Below are positions 51,082 through 59,680 of a DNA stretch of 64,000 nt, piece by piece (positions within the stretch are counted from its first letter, which is position 1; every line of letters begins with the position of its first letter). The stretch is from contig NZ_BBZI01000012.1 in NCBI RefSeq assembly GCF_008974245.1, forward strand, positions 124,001 to 188,000, given 5' to 3'. A program made the position numbers and the translations under genes. A model generated the notes under the pieces. That model made no database searches and was not told the origin of the DNA. It saw nothing but the letters and a program-made list of their open reading frames with translations. Origin of the DNA: Streptomyces abyssomicinicus. Its GTDB lineage: Bacteria > Actinomycetota > Actinomycetes > Streptomycetales > Streptomycetaceae.

Positions 51082-52131
51082 TCACACGAACAGGACGCTG
51101 GAGGCCGCGGGGACGTCGAGGGCCCCGGCCCGCCGCGGCACCCCCTCCTCGTCGAGGTCGAACCAGGTCACGTCACCCGAGCGCTCGTTGGCCGCGTAGA
51201 GCCGCTCACCGGACGGGTGCAGCACCAGATCGCGCGGCCAGGAACCGCCGCACGGGACCGACGTGAGGACCTCCAGCCGCTCGCCGTCCTCGGCCACCGC
51301 GAGCACCACGATGGTGTCCGTGCCGCGCACCGCCGCCCACAGGCGGCGGCCGTCGAGGGAGATGACGGGGGCGGACGGCTGCGCGTGGTCCTCGGCGCCG
51401 TCCGGGCCGAGCGGGAACTCGCCCACCGGCCGCAGTTCCCCGCCCGCCGAGTCCCACCGGCACACGGTGACCACCGGCCGCAGCTCGCCGAGCACGTACA
51501 CGTGGGTCCCGCGCGGGTGCACCACCAGGTGGCGCGGACCGGTACCGGGCGGCAGCGCGACGTCGGCGTGGAGGCGGAGCCCGCCGGTGGCCGGGTCCAG
51601 CTCGCAGACCCGCACCGAGTCGGTGCCGAGGTCGACGTTCAGCACCCAGCGGCCCGACGGATCGGGCACCACCACCTGATGGGCGTGCGGGCCCTCCTGG
51701 CGCTCCGCGTCCGGCCCCGACCCCGCGTTGCGCAGCACGCCGCTCGGCGACCCGGGGGAGCCGTCGGCGGCCAGCGGCAGCGCGGTGACGCTTCCGGAGC
51801 TGTAGTTGGCCGTCACCAGGTGGTCCCCGAGCACGGCGAGGTGCGTGGGATCCGCGCCGCCCACCGGCGCCGGCTCGCCGACCGGCACCGGGGACGCCCC
51901 CGCGACGTCGTACGCGGCCACCGCCCCCTGCGCCGTCTCCGACACGCAGTACAGCACCGGCCCGCCGCCGCTGCGGCCGACCGCCAGGTAGGAGGGGTTG
52001 GGCACGGTGGCGACGGCGGCCGTCGGGGTCAGGGCGCCGGTGGCGGGATCCACGGCGGCCTGGACGATCCCCCGCCCGCCGCTCGTCGTGAACGAACCGA
52101 TGAAAGCCCTCTGGGCGCCTGTGCTCGTCAT
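51082..52131 (-). CDS. beta-propeller lactonase (6-phosphogluconolactonase/YbhE family)
   Basis: 349-aa seven-bladed propeller of the lactonase family (Pfam lactonase 10). Characteristic stretches: FIGSFTTSGGRGIVQAAVDP, PNPSYLAV, DPTHLAVLGDHLVTANYSSG, HQVVVPDPSGRWVLNVDLGT, GPRHLVVHPRGTHVYVLGE and SWPRDLVLHPSGERLYAANE. Hydrolyses sugar lactones to acids. ATG at 52131. Divergent from the small ORF, G6PDH-like and gluconokinase operon 170 bp away, so it probably supplies the lactonase step of that pathway. Confidence 0.88.
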   Translation of the reverse strand: MTSTGAQRAFIGSFTTSGGRGIVQAAVDPATGALTPTAAVATVPNPSYLAVGRSGGGPVLYCVSETAQGAVAAYDVAGASPVPVGEPAPVGGADPTHLAVLGDHLVTANYSSGSVTALPLAADGSPGSPSGVLRNAGSGPDAERQEGPHAHQVVVPDPSGRWVLNVDLGTDSVRVCELDPATGGLRLHADVALPPGTGPRHLVVHPRGTHVYVLGELRPVVTVCRWDSAGGELRPVGEFPLGPDGAEDHAQPSAPVISLDGRRLWAAVRGTDTIVVLAVAEDGERLEVLTSVPCGGSWPRDLVLHPSGERLYAANERSGDVTWFDLDEEGVPRRAGALDVPAASSVLFV

Positions 52132-52301
52132 GACGGTCAGCCTAGGAGCCGCGCCGACGGACCGCCCGGGGGATCCAGCCCCCGAGATGCCCCGGACGCA
52201 CCAACCGTCACGGGGACCGTTTGCGGCCGGATCCGCCCTCGGTGAGGGTGAGGAGGACACGCTCGCGCACCCGCGGGCAGGGACGTGAGGGAGGAGACGG
52301 C

Positions 52302-52442
52302 ATGAGCGACGCCCACCCGTCCGGCACCGGCCTCCGGGACGGCACGCCGCAGGACCCGCTCCCCGCACGCACCGCGCCGACGGCCGGAGCCCCGACGGGT
52401 GACCTTGCCGCCGCCGGGTGGACGGAGGGCCGTCCCCGATGA
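52302..52442 (+). CDS. 46-aa leader-like ORF coupled to the G6PDH-like gene
   Basis: ATG at 52302 with GGGAGGAGA just upstream; the stop overlaps the next gene's ATG (ATGA at 52439-52442). The Pro/Ala/Gly-rich peptide (MSDAHPSGTGLRDGTPQDPL) matches no known family. It may be a real small protein or only a translational-coupling device. Confidence 0.5.
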   Translation: MSDAHPSGTGLRDGTPQDPLPARTAPTAGAPTGDLAAAGWTEGRPR

Positions 52443-53857
52443 CGATCCGACGACTCGCCGTCTTCGGCGGAACCGGTGACCTGACCGGCCGTTACCTCCT
52501 GCCGGCCCTGGCCGCCCTGCACGCCGCCGGCCACCTCGACGACCGGTTCACCATGACCGCCGCCAGCCGGGAGGACCAGGACGGCGCCCAGTACCGGGAA
52601 TGGGCCGCCGCCCAGTTGCGGCGCCACGCGGCGCACCTGCCCGACCGCTCCGTCCGGGCCGTCACCGCCGCCTGCGACTACCGCAAGGCCGACGTCACCG
52701 ACCCCGCCGAGGTGGCCGCCGTCGTCGCGGGCGACGACCCCGTCGCCGTCTACCTCGCCCTGCCGCCCTCGCTCTTCGCCGCCACGGTGACCGCCCTGCA
52801 CGACGCCGGACTGCCCGAGGGCAGCCGGATCGTGATGGAGAAACCGTTCGGCGAGAGCCTCGCCGACGCCGAGGAACTCAACCGGCTGCTCGCCGACGTG
52901 CTGCCCGAGCAGGCAGTCTTCCGCGTCGACCACTTCCTCGCCATGACCACCGTGCAGAACCTGCTCGGCAGCAGGCTCGCCAACCGGGTCCTGGAACCGA
53001 TCTGGAACGGCACGCACATCGCCGAGGTCGACATCGTCTGGGACGAGACCCTCGCCCTGGAGGGCCGCGCCGGCTACTACGACCACGTCGGCGCGCTCAA
53101 GGACATGATCCAGAACCACCTCCTCCAGATCCTGTGCCTGGTCGCCATGGAGCCGCCGCTCACCCTCGGGGAACGCGACCTGCGCGACCGGAAGGTGGAC
53201 GTGCTGCGCTCGGTGCGGCGCCTGACCGACGCCGACGTGGTGCACCGCACCCGCCGCGCCCGCTACGCGGCCGGCCGCGGCGGCGACCACGACGTGCCCG
53301 CCTACACCGACGAGGAGGGCGTGGACCCGTCGCGCCGCACCGAGACCTTCGCGGAGGTCGAACTCGAGCTGGACAGCTGGCGCTGGGCCGGCACCAGGTT
53401 CCGGCTGCGCACCGGCAAGGCGCTCGGCCGGGACCTCATGGAGGTCGCGGTGCGGTTCCGTCCCGTCCCGCACCTGCCGTTCGGGCAGGACGAGGACGTC
53501 CGGCCCAACGTGTTGAGGTTCGGGCTGGACCCGGAGAGTCTGAGCCTGGACATGAACGTCGTCGGCTCGCAGGTGGGCAGTCTCACGCAGGTCGCGCTGA
53601 GCGCCCGGATGGACCCGCCCGACCTGCCCGCCTACGGCAGCCTGCTGCTGGACGTACTGCGCGGCGACCCCGCGCTCTCCCTCCGCGGCGACGAGGCCGA
53701 GGAGGCGTGGCGGGTCGTCGAGCCGGTCCTGTCCGCCTGGGAGCGGGGGCTGGTTCCGCTGGAGGAGTACCCGGCCGGCTCCGACGGGCCGCTGCGCCGG
53801 GACACGCCCGAGCGGCGGGACGACCTGCTCCACCAGGACGCGGTGCTGCCGCCGTGA
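52439..53857 (+). CDS. glucose-6-phosphate dehydrogenase paralogue with altered phosphate site
   Basis: 472-aa member of the G6PDH family: Rossmann motif FGGTGDLTGRYLLPAL near residue 10, MEKPFGESL, and catalytic His H227 in MIQNHLLQ. The substrate signature, normally IDHYLGKETVQN, is here VDHFLAMTTVQN (D164, H165, F166, M169): the Tyr and the Lys that contact the phosphate of glucose-6-phosphate are Phe and Met. It may therefore prefer an unphosphorylated or other sugar. Coupled to the 46-aa ORF (ATGA) and to gluconokinase (GTGA). Confidence 0.9.
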   Translation: MTIRRLAVFGGTGDLTGRYLLPALAALHAAGHLDDRFTMTAASREDQDGAQYREWAAAQLRRHAAHLPDRSVRAVTAACDYRKADVTDPAEVAAVVAGDDPVAVYLALPPSLFAATVTALHDAGLPEGSRIVMEKPFGESLADAEELNRLLADVLPEQAVFRVDHFLAMTTVQNLLGSRLANRVLEPIWNGTHIAEVDIVWDETLALEGRAGYYDHVGALKDMIQNHLLQILCLVAMEPPLTLGERDLRDRKVDVLRSVRRLTDADVVHRTRRARYAAGRGGDHDVPAYTDEEGVDPSRRTETFAEVELELDSWRWAGTRFRLRTGKALGRDLMEVAVRFRPVPHLPFGQDEDVRPNVLRFGLDPESLSLDMNVVGSQVGSLTQVALSARMDPPDLPAYGSLLLDVLRGDPALSLRGDEAEEAWRVVEPVLSAWERGLVPLEEYPAGSDGPLRRDTPERRDDLLHQDAVLPP

Positions 53858-54390
53858 CGCCGGGTCCCGCGCACGCGTCCGGCCCCGGTGCGCCGTGCGT
53901 CGTGGTGATCGGGGTCTCCGGCGTGGGCAAGACCACCGTCGCCCGTCTCCTGGCCGAGCGGCTCGGCCTGCCGTTCGCCGAGGCGGACGACTTCCACCCG
54001 CCCGGGAACATCCGCAAGATGTCCTCCGGCGTGCCCCTGGACGACGAGGACCGGGTGTCCTGGCTGGAGTCCGTCGGCCACTGGCTGAAGACCCACGAGA
54101 CCTCGGGCACCGGCGGATCGGTCGCCTGCTCCGCCCTGCGGCGGCGTTACCGCGACGCCCTGCGCTCCGCCTGCCCCTCCGCCCTGTTCCTCCACCTCAC
54201 CGCCGACCGCGACCTCCTCGCCGCCCGGCTCCACGACCGCACCGGCCACTTCATGCCGGAGACCCTGCTCGACTCCCAGCTCGCGGTGCTGGAACCCCTC
54301 GAGCCCGACGAACGCGGCGCCACCCTGGACGCGGCGCGGCCCCCCGAGGCGATCGTCCACGAGGCCGCGGAACTGATCAGGCGCGCCTGA
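53854..54390 (+). CDS. gntK: gluconokinase
   Basis: 178-aa P-loop kinase phosphorylating gluconate to 6-phosphogluconate. VVIGVSGVGKTTVARLLAER holds Walker A (GVSGVGKT), then the gluconate-kinase motifs EADDFHPPGNIRKMSSGVPL and CSALRRRYRDALR, and HFMPETLLDSQLAVLEPLE. GTG at 53854 overlaps the G6PDH-like stop. With that gene and the divergent lactonase it makes an oxidise-hydrolyse-phosphorylate route into the pentose phosphate pathway. Confidence 0.93.
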   Translation: MTPGPAHASGPGAPCVVVIGVSGVGKTTVARLLAERLGLPFAEADDFHPPGNIRKMSSGVPLDDEDRVSWLESVGHWLKTHETSGTGGSVACSALRRRYRDALRSACPSALFLHLTADRDLLAARLHDRTGHFMPETLLDSQLAVLEPLEPDERGATLDAARPPEAIVHEAAELIRRA

Positions 54391-54523
54391 CGGCGGAAGC
54401 CGCGTGAGGGGGCGTCACCCGGACGGTCCTCGTACGGTCGCCCGGCCCTGGCCCGGGGCCCACGCTGTGACCGTGGCGGAAAACGCAGCCGCTGGTTCCG
54501 CACCAGAACGAAAGGTGACAGCC

Positions 54524-54940
54524 ATGGCGGGCATCCCCGGTGAGGTGCGACACGACAGGAACGGGTCCGGCGACGGCAGACGGCCGTCCACACCAGGACA
54601 GTTCGCGGGCATCGGCATGGTGCTCAGCGGTGTGCTGAGCATCCTCCAGGGTGTCGCCGGCATCGCCCGCGATCGCCTCTTCGGCACGCCGCTGCACTAC
54701 GAGTACCGTTTCGACCTCACGTCCTGGGGCTGGATCCACCTGGTGCTGGGCGTCGCCCTGCTGGTGGGCGGAGTCGCCCTCCTCGGCCGCGTCTCCTGGG
54801 CCCGCCCCGCGGGCCTGGCGCTCGCCGCGATCAGCCTGGTCAGTCAGTTCATGTTCATCCCGTACTACCCCATCTGGTGCATCGCCGTGATGATCCTGGA
54901 CCTCATGGTCCTGTGGACGCTGGCCCGGCTCGCCGACTGA
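54524..54940 (+). CDS. DUF7144-like four-span membrane protein
   Basis: 138-aa membrane protein with four hydrophobic segments (FAGIGMVLSGVLSILQGVAG; WGWIHLVLGVALLVGGVALL; AAISLVSQFMFIPYYPIWCI; VMILDLMVLWTL) and a short polar head. Common in Streptomyces; function unknown. ATG at 54524 with AAAGGTGA upstream. The domain name is from memory of the fold pattern. Confidence 0.72.
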   Translation: MAGIPGEVRHDRNGSGDGRRPSTPGQFAGIGMVLSGVLSILQGVAGIARDRLFGTPLHYEYRFDLTSWGWIHLVLGVALLVGGVALLGRVSWARPAGLALAAISLVSQFMFIPYYPIWCIAVMILDLMVLWTLARLAD

Positions 54941-55060
54941 CCCGGGGCGGGGAGCCCTGCCGCCGCGCGCGGGCGGGGGCCGGACGCACGCCACGACACC
55001 CGCGCCGCGCACGCGCGCCCACCCCCCCCCGCCCCCCGCACCGCGGCCGGGGGCGGTCCC

Positions 55061-56500
55061 TCAGGCGTCGACCGGCTCGCGCCGGGCGGAGGTCCGGCCG
55101 GACGCGGCGATCCGCGCGGCCCGGTCCGGCATCGTGAAGGCGAACACCGCCGCGAGGGCGGCGACCACCGCGAGCACCAGGTAGGCGTCCTGGAAGGCGG
55201 AGACCGGCGGGTGGGCGTCGGCGCCCGTGCCGACCGCGGCGACCGAGGCCAGGACCGCGATGGCCACCGCGGGGGCGGCCGCGCCGGAGGCCTGCCGGAC
55301 CACCGTGTTGAGGGTCGCCGCATGGGAGACGTCCGCCTGGGCGATCCCGGTGAACGACGCGACCGTGGTGGGCATGAACACCCCGCCCATCGCCGCCCCG
55401 AGCAGGAACATCAGCCCCCGGAACGTCCACAGTGAGGAGTCCGCGTCCAGCCGTGAGAAGGCGACCAGCACCAGGGCGACGCCGACCAGACCGAAACCGG
55501 CGAGACGGCGCGGGCCGATCCGGGCGTAGAGCGGGGAGACGACCTGCATGGTGAGCAGCACGCCGAGCGCCTCGGCGAAGGTGCTGGAACCGGACTCCCA
55601 GGCGCTCAGCCCCAGACCCTGCTGGAGGAAGAGCGGACCGAGGAACATCGCGCCCATGAAGGCGAGGAAGCCGAGGAAGGCCGTGATGTTGGTGTCGCGG
55701 AAGAGCCGGTCGGTGAACAGCCGGACCCGCAGCGCCGGTTCGGGCACCCGGAGCTCCACGGCCACGGCGGCGGCCAGCAGGACCGCGCCGCCGACCAGGC
55801 CGGCCAGCACCGGCAGGCTGCCCCAGCCCATCTCGGCGCCCTCGCTGACGCCGAACATCAGCCCCGCGGTGCCGAAGGCGGTGAGCACCAGACCGGGGAC
55901 GTCCAGCCGGCCGGGGACGTGGTCGCGGTGCTGCTGGAGGAAGAGGAGACCGAAGACGAGCACGGCGATGCCGATCGGCACGTTGGCGTAGAAGACCCAG
56001 CGCCAGTTCATGTGGTCGACGAGCCAGCCCGCCCCCATCGGGGCCAGGGCGGGCGCCACCTGCTGCGGGATGATCATGTAGCGGGAGACCTTGACCTGTT
56101 CGGACAGGCTGAAGGTCCGGTAGAGCAGGGCGCCGCTGACGGGCAGCAGGATGCCGGCGGCCAGGCCCTGGAGGGCCCGCCAGACGACGAGTTCGCCGAG
56201 CGATCCGGCGAAGCCGCAGAGTCCTGACGCGGCGGTGAAGACGGCGAACGAGACGAGGATGGTGCGGCGTCCGCCGAAGCGGTCGCCGAGCCAGGCCGAA
56301 AGGGGCACGGCGAGGCCGACGCAGACCGGGTACACCACCACGACGGCGTCGAGGCCGGAGGTGGCGAGACCGAAGTCGCGTCCGATGGAAGGCAGGGCCA
56401 CGGTGGTGCCGGCTCCGTCCACGATGGACATGAACGCGGTGACCACACAGACGACGGGGACGACTATGCGCTGGTCGAGGCGCAGCGGGCGAACTGGCAT
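55061..56500 (-). CDS. DHA2-family MFS multidrug exporter
   Basis: 479-aa proton-driven exporter with about 14 hydrophobic segments (EmrB/QacA type). N-terminal VVPVVCVVTAFMSIVDGAGT and GGRRTILVSFAVFTAASGLCG carry MFS motif A; motif C-like GAGWLVDHMNWRWVFYANVP matches the DHA2 signature. ATG at 56500. Divergent from a MarR regulator 151 bp away with overlapping dyads between them; such pairs export a toxic ligand that releases the repressor. Confidence 0.9.
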   Translation of the reverse strand: MPVRPLRLDQRIVVPVVCVVTAFMSIVDGAGTTVALPSIGRDFGLATSGLDAVVVVYPVCVGLAVPLSAWLGDRFGGRRTILVSFAVFTAASGLCGFAGSLGELVVWRALQGLAAGILLPVSGALLYRTFSLSEQVKVSRYMIIPQQVAPALAPMGAGWLVDHMNWRWVFYANVPIGIAVLVFGLLFLQQHRDHVPGRLDVPGLVLTAFGTAGLMFGVSEGAEMGWGSLPVLAGLVGGAVLLAAAVAVELRVPEPALRVRLFTDRLFRDTNITAFLGFLAFMGAMFLGPLFLQQGLGLSAWESGSSTFAEALGVLLTMQVVSPLYARIGPRRLAGFGLVGVALVLVAFSRLDADSSLWTFRGLMFLLGAAMGGVFMPTTVASFTGIAQADVSHAATLNTVVRQASGAAAPAVAIAVLASVAAVGTGADAHPPVSAFQDAYLVLAVVAALAAVFAFTMPDRAARIAASGRTSARREPVDA

Positions 56501-56503
56501 GTG

Positions 56504-56539
56504 CTGAGCATACTCAGTATGTGTACGCTCAGCATATTC
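56504..56539. promoter_or_regulatory. operator-like dyads between DHA2 exporter and MarR
   Basis: CATACTCAGTATG at 56509-56521 is a perfect 13-bp palindrome. CTGAG/CTCAG (56504-56517) forms an overlapping dyad, and a related CTCAGCATATTC lies near 56528-56539. They directly abut the exporter start and fit MarR-type operators. Confidence 0.65.
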
Positions 56540-56650
56540 GTTTCCCGTACCGGAGCCGCTTCGGGCCATGACCGCGGCAGCCGGCCGCCGCGTGCGGTAG
56601 GAACGGACCTACAGAGCCGCAGCAGCAGTCACGAGCACAGGAGCACCAAG

Positions 56651-57115
56651 GTGAGGCAGGTACCGGGCAGCAGTGATCCCCTGGTCGACGAGTTGTTCGC
56701 GACCACCCACCGCCTGCGGCTCTTCGTCGACGGCAGACTGGCCGAGAAGGGCACCACGGTCGCCCAGCTCCGCGCCCTGCGGTTCCTCGCCCACGCCGCC
56801 GAGCCGATGCGGATGCGCGACCTCAGCGACATGCTCGGCGTCGCCGCCCGCACGGCCACCGGTCTGGTGGACGCCCTGGAGCGGGACGGCCTGGTGGTCC
56901 GGCTGCCGCACCCGACGGACCGCCGCGCCCACCTGCTCGCGCTCACCGACGCCGGGCGCACCTGTCACCAGGAGGCCGAGGACATGGACCGTGAGGCCCT
57001 CCGCACCGCCACCGGCGCCCTCGACGACGAGGACCGCGCCGTCCTCCGCGGGCTCCTCGCCCGCGTCCGGGACACCGTCGCGGCCGCGGAGCAGGAGGGG
57101 GCGCGGGTCTCCTAG
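56651..57115 (+). CDS. MarR-family transcriptional regulator
   Basis: 154-aa winged-helix repressor: LRALRFLAHAAEPMRMRDLS, recognition helix region DMLGVAARTATGLVDALERD and the wing VRLPHPTDRRAHLLALTDAG. GTG at 56651 with AGGAG 7 nt upstream. Probably represses the divergent DHA2 exporter and itself until a ligand binds. A large bidirectional hairpin at 57152-57203 ends it. Confidence 0.9.
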   Translation: MRQVPGSSDPLVDELFATTHRLRLFVDGRLAEKGTTVAQLRALRFLAHAAEPMRMRDLSDMLGVAARTATGLVDALERDGLVVRLPHPTDRRAHLLALTDAGRTCHQEAEDMDREALRTATGALDDEDRAVLRGLLARVRDTVAAAEQEGARVS

Positions 57116-57151
57116 TCCGGCAACGCGGCGCGGACGCGCGGGCCGTTCACC

Positions 57152-57203
57152 GCCGTGGAGACGGTGCCGGGCCGGAAACCCGGCGCGGCACCTTCTCCAC
57201 GGC
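57152..57203. terminator. long bidirectional terminator hairpin
   Basis: Arms 57152-57175 and 57180-57203 pair over about 22 bp in three blocks (GCCGTGGAGA, GGTGCCG, GCCGG), with two mismatches and an AAAC loop. It lies between the convergent MarR gene and the minus-strand gene at 57255. Confidence 0.8.
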
Positions 57204-57254
57204 TTCCTCCGCGCCGGCCCACCGGTCCGCGTCGGGGTCGTCCCCGGCGACGGG

Positions 57255-58022
57255 TCATCGAGGAAGGACAAGGCCCCCCGGCGACGGCGTCGGGGACGCG
57301 TCGGTGAGTCCCGTCCAACGGTGCAGGACGCCGCGATGGGAGCCGTCCGCGGTGGCGCGGCCGACCTCGGCCGCCGCCTGCTCGGTGCGGGGGAGGCCGT
57401 CACGGGTCAGCAACTCCAGGGGCCACGCGGGGACGCGTCCGGCCTCCTCGGGGTCGAAGGCGTGCCAGTCCCACGGTCCGTCGAACCGCCAGGCCCGTCC
57501 CGCGGCGTCGGCGACCTCGTCGCCGGGTTCGAGGAACGCGTAGGGCCGGTGGATCAGGTCGATCGCGTAGGGAATGCCGTCGTCCGGGTCGATGCCGTGG
57601 CCCTCGCCGTTGAGGTGGGTGTGGTCCGGATACTCGCGGTAGGAGCGCCCCCGGGGCAGCAGGGAGACGCACGCCCGTTCGCGGGGGAGGTAGCCGGTCT
57701 CCCGGGGCGGGTCGTAGACCTCCACCGCGGTGACGTGAACGACGGTGGGCGGGACACCGACCCGGCAGAGGTCACCCGCCCGAAGGTGCTCCGGCGCCGG
57801 ATCGGTACGGAACATCCCCCACTCCGGAGCGGTGCCACTGTGGTCGGCGCCCAGGCCCACCACACCGTTCCAGTGGATGAACTCGCATCCGGGGTCGGGC
57901 CGCCACCACGGCCATGCGAGGTGCACCTCGTGGAACGTCAGGCCCCGTTCCACCCGGCACTCGGTGAAGGGGACGGCAATGGACAGGACATCGCCCGGGC
58001 GGAACCGGAGAGCAGTCGTCAT
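57255..58022 (-). CDS. unidentified cytoplasmic protein
   Basis: 255-aa protein without a recognised domain. It has no signal peptide or membrane span, is Trp- and Asp-rich, and contains LTFHEVHLAWPWWRPDP, FIHWNGVVGLG, GRAWRFDGPWDWHAFDPEEA and HRGVLHRWTGL. Codon bias is normal for the region. ATG at 58022. Downstream of MarR and the MFS gene but convergent with MarR, so not clearly linked. Confidence 0.6.
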   Translation of the reverse strand: MTTALRFRPGDVLSIAVPFTECRVERGLTFHEVHLAWPWWRPDPGCEFIHWNGVVGLGADHSGTAPEWGMFRTDPAPEHLRAGDLCRVGVPPTVVHVTAVEVYDPPRETGYLPRERACVSLLPRGRSYREYPDHTHLNGEGHGIDPDDGIPYAIDLIHRPYAFLEPGDEVADAAGRAWRFDGPWDWHAFDPEEAGRVPAWPLELLTRDGLPRTEQAAAEVGRATADGSHRGVLHRWTGLTDASPTPSPGGLVLPR

Positions 58023-58139
58023 GGACGCAGGGTAGGAGCGGCCTCGGGCCTCCCGGGCCCGGGGCGTGCCCCGAGACGCGACCCCGTCCCGTCCCGTCGG
58101 ACGGATGGGCCGGGGTGGGGCGGGGCGGGCCGCCACGCG

Positions 58140-58180
58140 CCGCGTCCCCCTCCGGGCTCGTGGCGCGGAGGGGGACGCGG
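58140..58180. terminator. terminator hairpin downstream of MHS transporter
   Basis: Perfect 14-bp arms (CCGCGTCCCCCTCC at 58140-58153, complement at 58167-58180), loop 13 nt; 18 bp beyond the transporter's stop on the minus strand. Confidence 0.75.
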
Positions 58181-58198
58181 GGTGCGGCGGACGGGTGG

Positions 58199-59551
58199 TC
58201 AGGACTCGACGGCCTCGAGGTCGGTGCCGCGTGTTTCGCGGCTGGTCGCCACCGCGACGATGGTGACCAGCATGGTGACGACGAGGTACGCGATCACCGT
58301 GCCGACCCCGTACGAGGTGACCAGCCACACCGCGATGAGCGGAGCGGGGGCGCCGGCGATGATGGACGAGCCCTGGAAGACGAGCGACGAGCCGGCGAAA
58401 CGGTACCTGGTCGGGAAGAGCTCGGTGATCCAGGCGGCCTCGGCGCCCGCGAGGACACCGTGGAGGAACGCGCCGACGCACACGCCGGTCCACAGCAGCG
58501 GCAGGCTCTCGCGCTGCACCATCCAGAAGAAGACCGGCGCCCACACCACCAGCAGCACCGCGGGCGTCAGCATCGCCTTCTTGCGGCCCACCACGTCCGA
58601 CCAGTGGCCGCCGCCGATCATGCCGAGGAACTGAGCCGCGGAGCCGAACGCCACGGCCAGGACGACGTCCTCGCGCGCGTAGTCGAAGGAGGTCGTCGCG
58701 TACGCGATGACGAAGACCGTGTAGATGTAGAAGGCGATGTTCTCGCCGAGCCGCATGCCCAGGCCGTGCAGGACGGCGCGGGGCCGGGCGAGGGCCTGCA
58801 GGACGCTCGAGCGTCCGGAGGCGGCGGCGGTGCCGGAGACGGCGGTGCGCTCCTCGGCCCGCTCCTGGGCCTGCCGGAAGACCGGGGACTCCTCGACGCC
58901 GCGGCGGATCCAGAAACCGATCGCCAGCAGCGGCAGGGCCGCCAGGAAGAGCAGGCGCCAGCCCCAGGTGTCGAAGGCGCCGTCGGGGAGCAGCGCCCCG
59001 ACGACCGAGGCGAGGACGGTGGCCAGGACGGTGCCGAGCGGCGCCCCGGCCTGCGGCCAGGAGGCCCAGAAACCGCGCCGCCGGGGCTCGCCGTACTCGC
59101 TGACCATGAGGACGGCGGCGCCGAACTCACCGCCCAGCGCGAAGCCCTGGACCATGCGGAGCAGCACCAGCAGCGCGGTCGCCCACACCCCGATCTGCTC
59201 GTAGGTCGGCAGCAGCCCGATCGCCGCGGTCGAGACGCCCAGCAGCAGGAAGGTGATGACGAGCATGGGCTGGCGGCCGAGGCGGTCGCCGAGGTGGCCG
59301 AAGACGATGCCACCCAGGGGGCGGGCGACGAAGCCGAGCCCCATGGTCGCGAAGGAGAGGAGAAGGCCGACGATGCCGTCGCCCGAGGGGAAGAACAGCG
59401 GTCCGAGCACCGTCGCGGCCAGGATGCCGTAGACGGCGAAGTCGTACCACTCGAGCACGGAGCCGGCCATGCTGCCGATCAGGACCCGCCGGAAGGCCGA
59501 GGCCTGCGGCGGAGCGGGGGGAGTGGCGGTTCGGTCCACCAGTGACGTCAT
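58199..59551 (-). CDS. MHS-family MFS transporter (metabolite:H+ symporter)
   Basis: 450-aa membrane protein, about 12 spans. LIGSMAGSVLEWYDFAVYGI, GFVARPLGGIVFGHLGDRLG and LVLLRMVQGFALGGEFGAAV are typical of the MHS group, whose members import shikimate, ketoglutarate, proline or aromatic acids. ATG at 59551. It lies 129 bp downstream of, and on the same strand as, the P450-reductase gene, so it may import that enzyme's substrate. Confidence 0.88.
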   Translation of the reverse strand: MTSLVDRTATPPAPPQASAFRRVLIGSMAGSVLEWYDFAVYGILAATVLGPLFFPSGDGIVGLLLSFATMGLGFVARPLGGIVFGHLGDRLGRQPMLVITFLLLGVSTAAIGLLPTYEQIGVWATALLVLLRMVQGFALGGEFGAAVLMVSEYGEPRRRGFWASWPQAGAPLGTVLATVLASVVGALLPDGAFDTWGWRLLFLAALPLLAIGFWIRRGVEESPVFRQAQERAEERTAVSGTAAASGRSSVLQALARPRAVLHGLGMRLGENIAFYIYTVFVIAYATTSFDYAREDVVLAVAFGSAAQFLGMIGGGHWSDVVGRKKAMLTPAVLLVVWAPVFFWMVQRESLPLLWTGVCVGAFLHGVLAGAEAAWITELFPTRYRFAGSSLVFQGSSIIAGAPAPLIAVWLVTSYGVGTVIAYLVVTMLVTIVAVATSRETRGTDLEAVES

Positions 59552-59680
59552 TGTCGGTACCTTTCGGGCGGCCGGGTCCGCGCGGAGGCAGGGCGCGGTG
59601 GCGGGTTCGGGGTGGCCGGGAGCGGCCGGCGGAAGCGGCGGGGCGGGAGCCGCCGGCGGACGCGGAGTGGGCCGGGGTTC

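Noticed and set aside
54941..55060. C-rich homopolymer tract near 55020
   Set aside because: Short low-complexity tract in an intergenic gap; no hairpin or coding signal, and possibly sequencing-sensitive.
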